Positions 47,401 through 58,861 of a stretch of 64,000 nt of DNA are shown one piece after another. Location: assembly GCA_963682175.1 (NCBI GenBank), contig OY821786.1, forward strand, positions 21,009,501-21,073,500. Reading direction: 5' to 3'. Made by a program: the position numbers and the translations under genes. A model generated the notes under the pieces. That model did not search any database. It was given only the letters and a program-made list of their open reading frames with translations, and had not been told where the DNA came from. The stretch's first letter is position 1. The number at the start of each line of letters is the position of its first letter. The DNA comes from Triglochin maritima. Lineage: Eukaryota > Streptophyta > Magnoliopsida > Alismatales > Juncaginaceae.

Positions 47401-47422
47401 ACCTTTCCAAAAGTCTGATTGA
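35409..47422 (+). CDS. TPT1: tRNA 2'-phosphotransferase (Tpt1/KptA family), eight exons
   Basis: The enzyme removes the 2'-phosphate left at the splice junction after tRNA ligation, transferring it to NAD+. Exons: 35409-35602, 36391-36483, 45594-45741, 45962-46051, 46574-46628, 46734-46856, 47149-47205, 47286-47422. All junctions are GT-AG and in phase, giving 298 residues. Family features: ILRHMA (Arg101-His102, matching the catalytic Arg-His), RRDNKQRF, ANQGHTIK, VCVHGTYRRNLESIL, HVHFAHGLPTDGKVISGM and a C-terminal KIETWPGRQPIPF. A glycine- and arginine-rich linker (RRGRGGRGG) precedes the domain. The first 47 residues, before the second in-frame Met (35550), are Ser/Arg-rich with few acids, so they may be an organelle-targeting extension or simply 5' UTR. 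Intron 2 is 9.1 kb because a MULE is inserted there; the others are below 1 kb. No stop or frameshift is seen. Confidence 0.93.
36944..40359 (+). CDS. MULE-borne PMD/DUF1985-like protein with C-terminal Ulp1 (C48) protease domain
   Basis: Exons 36944-36997, 37077-37712 and 38461-40359 join in phase 0 to give 862 residues. The N-terminal region (about 19-290) includes FGHFLSFPHVTTDNEI, IATGVVPFTVEDVALLLGLR and, after intron 2, VWLCEKFKLGDPRSAFPRF. This is the style of plant mobile or DUF1985 domains. Residues about 349-527 are a highly charged coiled coil made of tandem REEREKREEEERNKREE units. The C-terminal third is Ulp1-like: His741 in SGHWTLFV, then QYNSL with Asn758 where Asp is usual, then Cys815 in NDCGPYVLYWIKRL. 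C48 proteases remove SUMO-like modifiers. Transposon-borne ULP1-like proteins are common in plant MULEs; the related DUF1985-containing VANC proteins counter silencing of their own element. Whether this one does so is inference. Intron 2 holds a 22-bp tandem array. Confidence 0.8.
37713..38400 (+). repeat. 22-bp tandem array, TGTCCGGAATAAG type (in PMD-Ulp1 intron 2)
   Basis: About 30 units of 22 bp, such as TGTCCGGAATAAGTGTGTTG plus two bases. The first half is nearly constant (TGTCCGGAATA) and the second half varies (agtgtgttgc, cgtcttgtgt, agagttgtgt). It lies in the intron, sense orientation to the gene. Confidence 0.95.
40500..41740. repeat. 22-bp tandem array, TTATTCCGGACA type (between the two MULE genes)
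   Basis: More than 50 units, mostly AAATACACTTATTCCGGACA with two or more linker bases. They are grouped in higher-order blocks punctuated by 'ctttttgttccgtttcggg' and 'cactttattcttaaaccgg'. The core TCCGGA is the same as in the intron array but in reverse orientation. The 335-codon open frame across this array is a by-product of the repeat. Confidence 0.95.
41741..41965. repeat. 22-bp tandem array, GTAATCCGGACATACTGG type
   Basis: About ten units with core AATCCGGACA and linker 'tactggtaacgt' variants. The period is again 22 bp, with linker sequence unlike the adjoining array. Sequence to 42188 holds a short 'caatgactttcaacaaaatt' repeat at 42060-42150. Confidence 0.9.
42189..44858 (-). CDS. 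FAR1/FHY3-type MULE transposase, three exons
   Basis: Exons on the minus strand: 44858-44341, 44270-43906 and 43441-42189. GT-AG junctions keep phase and give 711 residues with no stop. The start at 44858 (MALVNVSS) is chosen because it leads straight into the domain; an upstream in-frame Met exists at 44927. Residues about 23-113 are the FAR1 DNA-binding zinc domain (Cys40, Cys63, Cys88, His111-x-His113). The catalytic triad is likely Asp242 (GDAICFDTTYI), Asp304 (AIITDQCGAI) and Glu411 (STQRSEGMNAFFDK). A SWIM zinc finger follows (VCDCRMFDHVGILCCHVY). A basic tail (KGRPPSKRR) may be a nuclear signal. Intron 2 (43442-43905) is filled by a 22-bp tandem array. The intact frame suggests recent or current activity. 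Confidence 0.88.
43475..43880 (-). repeat. 22-bp tandem array, CCGGACAGACGTAAGGG type (in transposase intron 2)
   Basis: About 18 units alternate ACCGGACGAGCAAAAGACG and ACCGGACAGACGTAAGGG, each 22 bp with linker. The TGTCCGG core is in sense orientation to the transposase on the minus strand. Confidence 0.95.
45060..45200 (+). repeat. 22-bp tandem array near the right end of the MULE
   Basis: Five to six units of TGTCCGGAATAAGT type, the same as the PMD-Ulp1 intron array, upstream of the transposase gene. The remaining 45201-45476 is subterminal sequence with no gene. Confidence 0.9.
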
Positions 47423-49149
47423 ATCTTTTTCCCCTGGTTGGTGAACTTGCTCATCCTGATTTTTTTTCTTCTGTTGCAATTGACTGGACTGTATTATATT
47501 CAGAAATATGTAGATTATATCTCTCAGTAAGAAATATAAGCTTTGGAAGTATTTTTTAGGATTTGTTTTTCAAAATAATTATAAAAAAAGAAATTAGAAG
47601 AATATAAGGTTGTTGAACTTATTTGGCAAAATATGAGGCAGATAAACGACACCTGTGATACCGTTTTCATGATACAGAAAACAACATCCGAGATGTCGTT
47701 TTCACCTAAGGCATGATACCGTTTTCACGTTTCCCCGTCTTCTTCCCCGTAACCGTCGATCCCCTTTTGCTGCTCCCTCTCTCCGGTGATTTATGACATC
47801 CTGGTGCCGTTTTTACATGTTTGCATTTCCTTTATTTGTTGTTAGCATTTTGCTTGATTGGTTTGGATAATGGATTAGTTTATTTGTTTTTGGAAATTGA
47901 CTTGTGGTGATTGAGAATGGTTTGGATGTGTTGTTTTGGTTTGTATTTGATTTGGATTAGTTTGAATGAGTCGAGAATTATTTCGATTATTTGTTTGAGT
48001 TATTTGAGAATGATTTAGATTAATTTCAAATTGATTCGTTATGGATTCAAATTTGGTTATTTGAGAATGTGGTATTTATTAGTTTTCTAGCTTGACATGA
48101 AATTATAGAATATTATTATGTATTTGTAACTTTTTTTGTTATAAACTAGACCAAATAGGATTGTAACCAACACTTCTTATTTGGTTTGGGATTCCAAACG
48201 AAGTACTAAAGCTAGCTTACCCAAGTTAGGATCTCACTGGTTTCAGTTTTGAAACTAGCTGTATTTTTGTTTTTGATACAAGAGTTGTAGTCTAGAAAAG
48301 TAAAATTCAAGTATTATGGAAGTTATTTAGAATATTTATTCCTATGATTAACTCACTGAATGACTGAATTGTAATTGCAATATATGACCAAGTTGAACTG
48401 CAACATAAACAACAAACGTGCACCAGGACATACAAAGCTTAGAAAGTAAAAATGAGGTTGCATTCTCTATTTTTTGGAATCAAATTTTGCTTGTTTTCGT
48501 TATGATTAATGAAGAATTCCATAAGAACAAAAATAGAATAGAAGTGGAAGTTATGTATGTCTACGAAATAACAATGCTAGACAAATATCTAGAAATTTTC
48601 ATATTTCGGGAACAGTTCCATCTGCCACAAACTTCTAAATATATATATGTCGGGTAAGCCCATTGTATAGTTATAACTATATAATTTTCTTAAATAAAAC
48701 AGTTGGGAGTAGAGAGTATAGACATTTTCTTTTGATACGGTCCCGAGGAAACAAATACATTTTCTTAAACAAACCAGTTGTTAAAAGTTCAATACAAAAT
48801 CCCGATTTAAATACAAATCTGTTGTTTTGCATTACTTCATTCTCTGATTCTCATGAATTTACATCTATTTTCACAAATTGTTGATTTTAACTGTAGATTT
48901 TTTTTGTACACTATTCGATTATTGATTTGGTCTATTTTTTTATATAGTCGCAAAATGTTTGCTTCACGTTACTCTCGGTTTTGTGGATCGTTTAGTGCTA
49001 GTATTATAGAAGAATCATGTCATTTTTTATTCATGAAATGTAAGTGTTTTAATTAGCAAATTAAACTTATGTGTATTTTTTTATTAGACCTTAACTAATT
49101 ATTATTTTTTATCAGGAACAATTGTCTGATATTAAGTGTATCGAGTACG
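47423..49149. other. Intergenic sequence downstream of TPT1
   Basis: AT-rich, with a short run of 'gataccgttttca' repeats at 47656-47735. Small open frames at 48418-49056 show no domain or codon regularity. Nothing else supported. Confidence 0.45.
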
Positions 49150-49154
49150 GTATT

Positions 49155-50488
49155 TGATTGATTGTTTTAATAACTGCAAGTGCACGACGTCGGTGAAGAC
49201 GTGACAAATACGGGTCAAACTTAAAAAAGTTGTGAGTGTTGTTCCAACCATACTCAAAGTGGGAAAGAAGAGGAGAATTAGTGAATTATGCTAACTAACT
49301 ACACTAAAGTACGAGTCAATTAACAATTAAACTAAACTAAGCAACTAACAAGTCAAGATGAAATTTAATGAAGAAAATCCTTAAGGGGTGGAATGTGTGT
49401 TCACATGCAATAAGATTATGAAAAATGCATTCAATATGGTAGAAGCATAGATTGTGTTTAAATGTATAGGAAGTGTAATGGTTGTGGTAAAACCTATCAT
49501 TCTAATTATTAATCTAGTTGATTAACATAAACATAAATAACTTGGTTATTAAGAACCTAAACAAACATGAGAAATGTCTAAAAGTTCTGGTAAAATCTAT
49601 CAAGTTAAGTATTCTCATTTAAACAAACAAGCATACATTCACATTCATCACATATTGCATAAGATAGCATTCATTCGCATTGTTTATTACATGTATAAAC
49701 ATCATCTCTACCTCAAACAGGGATGAAACTACTAACTACTCATTAAGCTAACGAATTATGCTAAGATTTAAGGAAACAAAACATGCAAGACTAAAAGAAA
49801 CAATATCTAACTAAAAAGAAAATATTTTATTTACATGACTCATATTACAAAGTAGCATCCTCTCTACATTGATTTTTGCTTCAAAAGTTTACTCCAAGTA
49901 GAGAGAATGACCACCAAGTAATGAGTATGCGACAAAGAAAGAAGAAGAGATTTATTTATAGACATGAAAAATACAACTGCGACAATCCGTCGGTATAAGA
50001 CTAATGAAATATACTTAAAATGGATATATACTACATAACGCACAACCAAATGAAATTGGGTCGGATCCTGACCTAAATGGACCTCTAATTGGCAGTCACA
50101 ATTGGTCAGATACGACCAAATTTCGCGTGTCTACTTAAGTTCTTCAAATCTTCACGTAGGGTGTGTCATGGTCAGTCATTTGAGTCTACATCCGAATCTA
50201 ATTGTCAAAATATTTCTCATGATGGTGTGAAGTTTCTCGGTTTGCTATTTGGTTCATCCTAGCTTACGTCTAGGTTTTTCCATCTTCCTGACGAGTCATT
50301 GTGTATGATAGACAAGTCAATTTTGCATCATTTAAGTCATTTCTTCTTACGTTTCAGTCTTTTTATCTTTAATTCTTTTCTTTATTACCTAATACCTAAA
50401 TATAACAATAAACACTCGAGTAACAAAAAAATAGAGGTGAAATAAAGGATATATAACATGAGTACTATGTATGATATGCTACTAATTA
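49155..50488 (-). mobile_element. Probable solo LTR (relative of the TGATTGA family)
   Basis: It begins TGATTGATTG, followed by 'aactgcaagtgcacgacgtc', as in the LTRs at 23060 and 24980. GTATT precedes it (49150-49154) and recurs at 50489-50493, a possible 5-bp duplication. The right end reads CTAATTA instead of the expected CA, so the exact right boundary is uncertain. Confidence 0.55.
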
Positions 50489-50493
50489 GTATT

Positions 50494-50723
50494 CAGTTCA
50501 ACACATGGACTGTACAGGTTGATAAGGTCTTGGGGCTGCTGGAGGTTGATAGATTTGATACAGTTTCTTGTCTGTTCCAATTGCAACTTAATTGGAATTT
50601 GACATGGGTTGTGTTTGAGAGGCGAATATAAGAAACATGGGGAGATAATGATCACACTGCAAGAAATTAGTATTCTTGTTGGGTGTTAACAAAGAGGAGA
50701 CGACGATTGTAGTGAGTAGGGGA
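50494..50723 (+). other. Short unidentified coding-like stretch
   Basis: A frame from about 50498 reads TWTVQVDKVLGLLEVDRF and stops near 50631. It might be an exon scrap interrupted by the solo LTR, but no family is recognised. Confidence 0.2.
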
Positions 50724-51931
50724 TGTTAGAATCGATGACCCTTTAATCACTAAACTAATTGCGGAATTAAAAAAATATTGAGAGATTAAGGGAGAAGGCA
50801 ACTGCAAACCGCAAAATCGTCGACATCGGAGTTTAGAGAGGTTCGGCACCGCACCTCGGTCCTAGTCCTCCTCGCTATCCTCGCTCGATCCCCTCGAGTA
50901 TCGCTTATGGTTCCACTAACCGATCTCCGTTCCGGGCCGAGATCAACGTTCTTTACAACACCGAGCCTCGCGAACAATTCTCGCATCGTTCGTGTCTCCT
51001 CTCCCAACCCGAGAGGGAGCTTCCTCGAAGCTTTTACAACTTTTTGGTGATTCTTGAATATGGAGATGAAATCACAATCTAACACTCTATACTTGAGCAC
51101 ACTTGGATATTGATATAGAATGGATATGCATGTGGTGAAGTTTTGGCTTGAGTGTGGAAGAATGAGAGCTTGAAGATGTAGAAGATTTGACTTTGAGTAT
51201 GAGATCAACAGGGAGTGTTAAGAGTTCTAAAACCAACAAATAAAATCATATTTATAACACTGGAAGCTCTACTAGATGTTTGGGAGTTGGTGGGATATGG
51301 ACCAATGAGAAACAAGGATTTGCTTAAAGCTTGGGTAGAATTTAGACCAGGTTCGGTCAACCATTTATGTAACGGTAGTCCGAGACACTGCAAATTGATT
51401 GGTCATATATAAGCACTCGGTTGACCGAATATCCTTCGAATCACTGTTCACCAACTTCCAGTTACTATTTTCAATTTTGCCGTATTTAATTTTGGTGAAC
51501 CGAATTCCATTCGGTTCACCATTCCAAGGTGGACAATATGATTGTTTGAGCTCTGATTACTCAAGTTCGGTTGACCATGTATACTTTGGCAGACCAAAGT
51601 TAGTGTGAGTTTTGTGCTGAGAGTTAATGCTCAAATAGTCGTTGAGTACAACGGTCAAGTGCCACGTTTTAATAGCCGTTGAACGCCTAAAGCCAAGAAA
51701 GACTTGGTTGACCGAAAAACATTCAGTCGTCCGAATTAGGACAAATCAATTGGGCTCTATAGGCTCGATTCAAATGCAACCGTTGGAGCAAAGTCCAAAA
51801 ATGGTCCAAGGCTATCGGTCGTCCGAAGATGTTTCGGTTGTCCGTCATGACAATTCCAGAGAGCATCCTATCGTCTACTAATGGGTATGATTCAGTTATT
51901 CGATAGGTGTTCGTTGGATTGAACTGGGAAG
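50724..51931 (-). mobile_element. Truncated LTR (TGTTGG family, subtype of 16270-17792)
   Basis: It starts TGTTAGAATCGATG, the reverse complement of the end of the LTR at 16270-17792. It runs through the 'gaggttcggcaccgc' block and the 'ggttgaccga' region. It breaks off at about 51931, roughly 300 bp short of its expected end, directly against the next LTR. Confidence 0.7.
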
Positions 51932-53400
51932 GTTTTGGTTTGTGGGACCGTAATGGTCCATAATATCTAATCAAATTACTCTAAATTCCCACTTGATTAA
52001 CAAGATATGCAGCAGAAACAAATTTAAAACAAGTAGGGAAGAAACAATGCAAACTACAAGATGCAAGATGACTTTTATAGAGGTTCGGCCTCCTGCATAC
52101 TTCCTCTCTTGCAAGCTCCGCTTGATTCCACGAGCTCCGCTCACGACTTCATTATCCACTCCCCGTTCCGGGCCGGGAGAGAATGCTTTTACACTTCAAG
52201 CCTTGCGACACCCTCGCAAGCTTGGATTCATGTTCTCACAATCCGAGAAGGATGCTTCGGGCTTTCACTGGAGCCTTTACTCTTTTGAAAAAATAAATAA
52301 CTTGAATGGAACAACACTCTCTAGCTTGAGCACACTTTGAGTATGATATAGAAGTGATCAAAGATGTGGAATTTAGACTCTTGAGTGTAGGATTGAAAGT
52401 TTTAGGAGTTGAGGATTTCTCTCCAATGTATGAGACAATTGGAAGTGTGAGAGTTTTCTAAACAATGTGTTTGGACTTTTATTTATAAGCCGTTGGGAAA
52501 GAATTGTGTGTGAGATACACAATTCCGAAAAGAAGTTCTGTAATTCTGTCCCTCAACGGTCGACCGAACGGGCTAAACAGTCGACCGTTCTTTAAGGATA
52601 AAGAAACGTTCGAACGAAATAGTGAATGATCAAACCAATTGGGTTATGACTTAAGTCATCGGTCGAACCAAGACTGGGGTCGGTCGACCGCTTTAAGGGT
52701 TTTGTCTAGGGTAAATAGTAATCGGTCGAACAAACGGTGGTATACATGTTTCGACCGAAAACAAGAAGTTTTGGGCACAAGAAAAGTGTTCATCCGGTCG
52801 ACCGATACAAGGTCAACGTTCAATCGGTAGCCAATTGTATTCTAGGGGTTGGTTGAATTTATACGAATACGATCGTTAAGAAAATACGACAAGTATAACG
52901 GTCATCCGAAAATACTTGATCGGTCAACCGAAAGGTCAACGACGGTCAACCGGTTGAGGTAGGCAAATTCACTTGAGACTTTGCTAAAATTGGTCGAACA
53001 AATAGCTTCTTCCGGTCGACCGATTGGCACATGAAGTTTAGGTTTTGGTTTAGTGATTTTTCGGCTAAGGTTTGGGTGATCTATTGAAGTCCAATTGATG
53101 TGAAATTATGTGTGTGACTTCTACAAGGAACCTAGTGTGCATGTGAGTAACGTTTAACTCTTGTATGCTCAAGATTACACAAGTTCTTAAGACTCAAAAT
53201 AAAGTAAAGTTACATGTCCTCAAAAGCTTGATTACATGTCTTGACTTCAATTCCATTCTTCCTTGAGTCTTGATTACCTGTAGATGTTAACACAATACAA
53301 TATATCTTCCATGCTTACGTGTGCTACACTACAATTTGATTGTGATTAAGATTAGGTTGATTAAATCATCAAAACACGGATTAAGGCCAAAAAGCCAACA
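51932..53400 (-). mobile_element. LTR (TGTTGG family, subtype of 58862-60368), reverse
   Basis: The left edge is diverged (about TTTGGTTTGTGGGACC). The right end is AAAAGCCAACA, followed by GGGGT. GGGGA precedes the abutting LTR at 50724. It contains CGGTCGACCG palindromes at 52557-53025 and a 'tataagccgttggg' element near 52481 on the minus-strand layout. 53401-53676 holds nothing recognisable apart from a few 'cggtccaccgaa' half-motifs. Confidence 0.65.
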
Positions 53401-53676
53401 GGGGTTGCCTGGTCGGGTAGGGATGATCGGTCGGGGCTGCTCGATCTGAACGGGTGACTTAGCTCATTAGGTTTGTGTGTTTGATTTTGTGTTAATATTA
53501 AATATGAGGGCACATTACAATTTTCTAAAAAAAATTAGATATCACCGTGGCGGTAACCAACAAAATGACGTGGTTAATCCTTATACGGATGTAACATGCT
53601 AACCGAACAACCGATCACAATTTGGTCCACCAAAACATACTACTTGGATGACAGAAGACAATTCGGTCCACCGAAT

Positions 53677-55454
53677 TGTTGGCTTTTTGGCTAATAATCG
53701 TTAATCCGTTTTGATGATTAATCAACACATCAATAAAAACATGTATCAATTGAAATATCATTGCTTGCATATATGTATGTTATCTAACGTTTCAGTAATC
53801 AAGGTTGAGTTAAATTAAAGATGAAGATTGAAGAGTAGCTAGGTTCAAATTCCATGTATTTAGGCCACAAATGTAACTTGGCACTTGAAATCCATGATTC
53901 ATTGCATTACACATCACTTAGGATACCTATAGAAGTCTCACACTATTTTCCAAATATCCTATACTTCAATAGGAAATCATCTAAACTCATTAGAGTCGGA
54001 GAACAGGGAAACTACACTAAAACGGTCGACCGGTAGAACCATTTGGTTCGACCGATTTTCACCAGACCATCCCAGGCAAGAAAATCTATCCAACACGGTA
54101 GACTTATATTCCTCACCCGTTCGACCGTGCATTCTATCTGGTTTGCCTGTCTTAAATCGGTCGACCGACATATACATTTTGTTCGACTGTTTCCTCAAAT
54201 CCTGTTTTACTATTAGATATCGGTCGACCGAAACACTTGTTCTGTTCGACCGTCTCACCTTGTCGAGTGATAGAAATTAGTTTACCCTGTACAAATCTTT
54301 CAGCCTATCATTTGTCGACGCGTGTCAAGTTAATGACACTTTTCGTCGACCGAAACTTCATATCTGTTCGACCGATTGTTTTCTGTATTTGTATTAATTA
54401 TGACCGTTATACTTGTCGTATACTCCAACGGTCGTATACACATTTTCCTAACTAACCTTATTTTGGATTTAGTCTTCCGGTCGACCGAATTCCCTTTAAC
54501 GGTCGACCACATCTTGATTCTTCCCTGTCCCATTCTTACTGGGCATTTTCGGTCGAACTACGAACTCACCTCGTTCGACCGATTATACTTGTTGTTATCG
54601 TGTCTCAAATCAAACATGTCAACTGGTCGACCGAATCTCTACTTACGGTCGACCGATACTTATGTCTTTTCCAGACCCTGTCATTCTGTCCATTTTCGGT
54701 CGAACTAGTATATCAAACCGTTCGACCGATCACTTAAGTTCTAGCCAAATTGGATCGACCGTTAGCGTCTTCGCTCGACTGAATCGAGCACTGCCTATTT
54801 CCGGTCGACCGTGGTACACGATCCGGTCGACCGTTCATCGCCAGAAACGTGTCCTGTCACTTCTGAATTGTGTTTTCATGCACATCTTTTCATCACTTCA
54901 ATCCCAACAGCTGGAACTTGTTTAGAGCTTATAAATGGAGCTTAGAACACTCTTACAAAGTCACCAATCTTTATCTAAGCTCAACATCTCATTACTACTC
55001 TCAAATTTCTCTAAACCCTTGTGCTCTTATCTTCTCACTTGAAATCACCATTACTAGATTGAATCATTCATTTCAAGTGCCCAAGAATAGTTGCTGAAGT
55101 ATTAGTCTTTAAGAGTTGTACAAGCTTCCGGAGTGAAGCTCTTCTCGGATTATGAGAAGGTGGTCTAAGCTAGGCGAGGGTGTTCGCAAAGCTTGTGGTG
55201 TAAAGGCGTGATCTCGGCCCATAACGGAGATCGGATTAGTGGAGGACGCGAAGTTGCTCGAGTAAGAGCAATTCGTAAGAGAGGACTAGGATCCGGTGGT
55301 TGGATCCAAACCTCTATACATCCGGAGTAGTGGTTTGTTTGTTCTCTCTTTAATATTATTGTCTTATCTTTTAATTTGGCATAGTATCTTAAAAACCGTA
55401 TTTAGTCTATTCACCCCCCCTTTAGACTAAGTTTAGGGGCTAGTAGATCCTACA
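53677..55454 (+). repeat. 5' LTR of a SIRE-like Ty1/copia element (1778 bp)
   Basis: It begins TGTTGGCTTTTTGGC and ends TAGATCCTACA, immediately followed by a tRNA-Met primer site. It contains a palindrome cluster (54021-54840), a 'ttataaatggag' box near 54929 and the 'gaggactaggatccgg' block near 55278, as in its solo relatives. The partner LTR is beyond the window. Confidence 0.85.
54021..54840. repeat. Cluster of CGGTCGACCG palindromes in the copia 5' LTR
   Basis: About 25 full or half (TTCGACCG) copies. Pairs are near 54479/54501, 54625/54647 and 54801/54823, each 22 bp start to start. Confidence 0.8.
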
Positions 55455-55456
55455 TT

Positions 55457-55469
55457 TGGTATCAGAGCC
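55457..55469 (+). other. Primer-binding site of the copia element (tRNA-iMet)
   Basis: TGGTATCAGAGCC, two bases after the LTR end. Confidence 0.85.
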
Positions 55470-55746
55470 TTGTTAATTGTATTTAGACAAATTCACATTT
55501 GTAACAATGGCCCAACAAAGAGAGGAATTTCACACCGGAAGACCTCCTTTGTTTGATGGAACAAACTATGCCTATTGGAAGAAACATATGACCACGTTCA
55601 TACAATCTTATTATGTTAAATTATGGGTGTTCTTTCAAATACCATATACTCAAAACAAACCATTAGAACTATGGATGATGATGAGTTAGTCATGATTCAA
55701 ATGAATGCTAAACTCATGAACATAATTATGTGTGGTTTGACCGAAG

Positions 55747-57765
55747 TGAAGGGAATGTGTTCTAAAAGTTTTACTTTTAAATGTCAATTATTATGAATTG
55801 AATGAGAAATCATTTTGTTCCTTGTTTATGTTATTCGTCTTTTAGAAGTGTTAAGGAAGAGGCTCTTGGTCCTTAACCGTAGAGCTCTAAAAGATAATGG
55901 TTTACATAAAGCAAAAGATATTCACAATCATGGTAATTAACATGGGACATTAATTACCGAGTTAAGATTGTCGTGTTGGTCATAGATCATTGTAGCTCTA
56001 CAAGTGAGTGACAACACGGGTACACAAAAGAGGAAAATATTACTTTTGTATACTGAATGTACCTAATAAGTAAAATATTATAGAAATGTGTTTCTGTGTC
56101 ATTAATATTTTACTGTGTCCTTTGTCCTTTGATATGAGACTTATATCCGATCACTTAAGAAATGCTTGATTAGACTAGCGTCTTGAGCTATCGATAAGTG
56201 TAGTGTAAAGGCATTAGTTGGTTAAGTATGACTTTTGTTGGAGAAGATAGTTAGTCAAAAGATTATAATTGTCCCTCTTAATTGAGTGATGATATTAGTG
56301 GGCCCCTTGATAAAGCAAAGTTATAATGTGCACAATGTGATTTGAGTTAAGTCACATATTTATAACTAGCTTAAAGAGATCAAGAAATGAATACTAATAC
56401 AAATATGACACAATACTACTTTGTGTGTATTCTTAATATAATGAGGCAAGGGACGGACACAAGTGGTGCACTCTATCACTAAGTGGATCGGGTTTTGGTT
56501 CGAGTGGAATTAAGACATCTAACTAATTGGGAGCTATAATGTGTAGCTAGATACTGCTTATAGTTTGTGATATTAAGCTCCTAATATCACTGTCAACTTA
56601 GTTTAGATCCTCTCACAGGTCACACCACAAAACTGGGAAACAAGAAATGGGAATTTTGAGTTCATAAGATGTGTCGGGTTTCATGTAGAAAAATATTACA
56701 CATGGGGTGAACAAGCAAAATCAAAATTATGTTATGATTAATAACATAATTAGAATCTAAATTAAATTCATATGTGATATAAATATTATGGGGTGTAATG
56801 ATTTATCGTTACATAGGATAATATGTTACATAAGTTGTGAATTTACTACTAATCCCGAAATGCCAAATTTTGTAGGGGTTAAACCGAAATTTGACAAGTC
56901 TGCAGTACTGTGCAAAAACGGTCGACCGGTTAACAGTAAAAGGTCGACCGATCGGTGCACGGTCGACCGGACACGTCTCGACCGATAACAGGGAATTTTC
57001 GTCTGTTCGGAACGGTCGACCGAATCTATCGGTCGGTCGACCGAACATTGCGATGAAATAATTTATTGTTGCGGACGGTCGATCGAATGTCGAACGGTCG
57101 ACCGAAACTTGGTTCGAACGGTCGTCCGGTGCAGACGGTTTCTGCAGAATTAATTTAAGAATGCATGGAATTGGTCCATAATTGATTTAATTCGTGGCTG
57201 AGATTATTTGTTTGGAAATAATGGATGGTTAGATGGAAGTTTACATTAAATCATGGGCAAGAGGTTGCACATGAATAGGTAATTTGGAGAGAACTTATAA
57301 ATACAAGTGTATCTCATTACCTCATCAATTAATTCATTATCTTCTTATGCAAACTTCTCTCTCCATAATTCTCCACGAATTTCACCTTAATTCTTGAGTT
57401 TAGTTTTAGTTTTCAAAGATCTTCTTCTCAAGGGAACTAAAGATGGGTTAGTAATTAGATTCTAAACCCTATTGGAGATTGAGAGACTAGCTCTTCTCTC
57501 TCCAATCTTGTTTAGAGTTTGGTGAATACTCGGAGGCATTCGGCGCAACGACAAGCATCCTCAACGTCTCCGGATCTTCAAGAAGTTTTAGAGAACTTCT
57601 AGGTATGAATTTCGGAGCCCATGTTTGTTTTAATAGAGTTTTAAAACTAGTTATTGAAACAAACCGATGCATGCATGAAACAAATCATAGAAAAATTGTA
57701 ATTGATCCTTATTGTGCATAAAAATTTCGAAAATAAATATGTACATTTAAACTAGAAATCCTACA
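55747..57765 (+). mobile_element. Solo LTR family A, second copy (2019 bp)
   Basis: It begins TGAAGGGAATGTG and ends GAAATCCTACA. Perfect CGAAG duplications flank it (55742-55746 and 57766-57770). It is the clean counterpart of 7150-11037 and shows the empty site of the LTR nested there. It carries a palindrome cluster at 56918-57140. Confidence 0.92.
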
Positions 57766-58861
57766 CGAAGAACAATGATTGACATCATTTCATGCTTATA
57801 TTTGTATCTTATACCCATTATCTTACACCGAAGCAATGCTACGTGATGAGTTTTTTGTTTGAATTTCAGAAATAAAGAGGTTTGAAGAGAAGAGCCATGA
57901 AAGGACCCAAAAGCAGGAAAAAAGACTTAATTGTGAGACCTGAGGACTAAGATGCAAGGGAGAAGGACCTGAACGTAAGACCGAAGGATTTAAGAGCAAA
58001 ACAGAAAACTCCACACCATCATGGGGAGTATTTTGGCAATTCGATTCGGGTCGGAGCTCCAACAAGCAAAGTAGATGCATCCAAGACCAAACAAATATAT
58101 CCAGCAAAGCCCAACACAAGATTCAACTCGATCCGGATCTTGTAGACCGCCAATTGGCGGTCCGGATCTTCCCGGATCCGCTGAAACCTCTAAAGCGCGT
58201 GTATTAGAGGATGTTTAGGCTATTTTTGGTATCTATTTAGTTCCACATCGGGGGATTGTCCTGGATTACCTTTTTCTATGGCTATAAATAGAACTCTCCC
58301 TCCTCTCATGTATCCCATCTCTCTCTTTGTGGTCATCTTCCCTACTAAGAGTGAAGCCTTGAAGCAAAACTCTGGTGGAGGAAGGGGATCTTGTAATTGA
58401 GTGAGTTAATGATAGATGTTTTAATTAGCATGTTATTTCTTGCTTAGTTAATTTCCTTTAATGTGCTTGCTTTGATGCTTGTTTTGTTTTATGTCATTTC
58501 AGCTTCTGTAATATTTCTTGCTTGATTAGTGTAGTTTCATTTCAGTATAATGCTTCATTTTGTTAAAGTAGTTAGCTTAAATATGTGTGAGTAGTTCCAT
58601 CCCCTTTGGGGGGTGGAGTAGATGTGTGTACATGTTATGTAGATGGTATGAATGCTAGATATAATTGTTTATGAGAAATATTAGTATGCTTGCTTGAATT
58701 AATAAGAACTTTACTTGATGGTTTTTGCCATAGTTAGGTACTTCCCATGCTTGTATGTTCTTAATAACAACCTTGCATTGCTCATATTAATCACCTAAGT
58801 TAGTGTTGTAAATGATAGGTTTTGCCATTAGGTACCTCTTATGCATTAACAAACACTAACT

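Noticed and set aside
48418..49056. Three small plus-strand frames
   Set aside because: AT-rich sequence with Phe, Ile and Asn bias only; no domain or splice-supported model.
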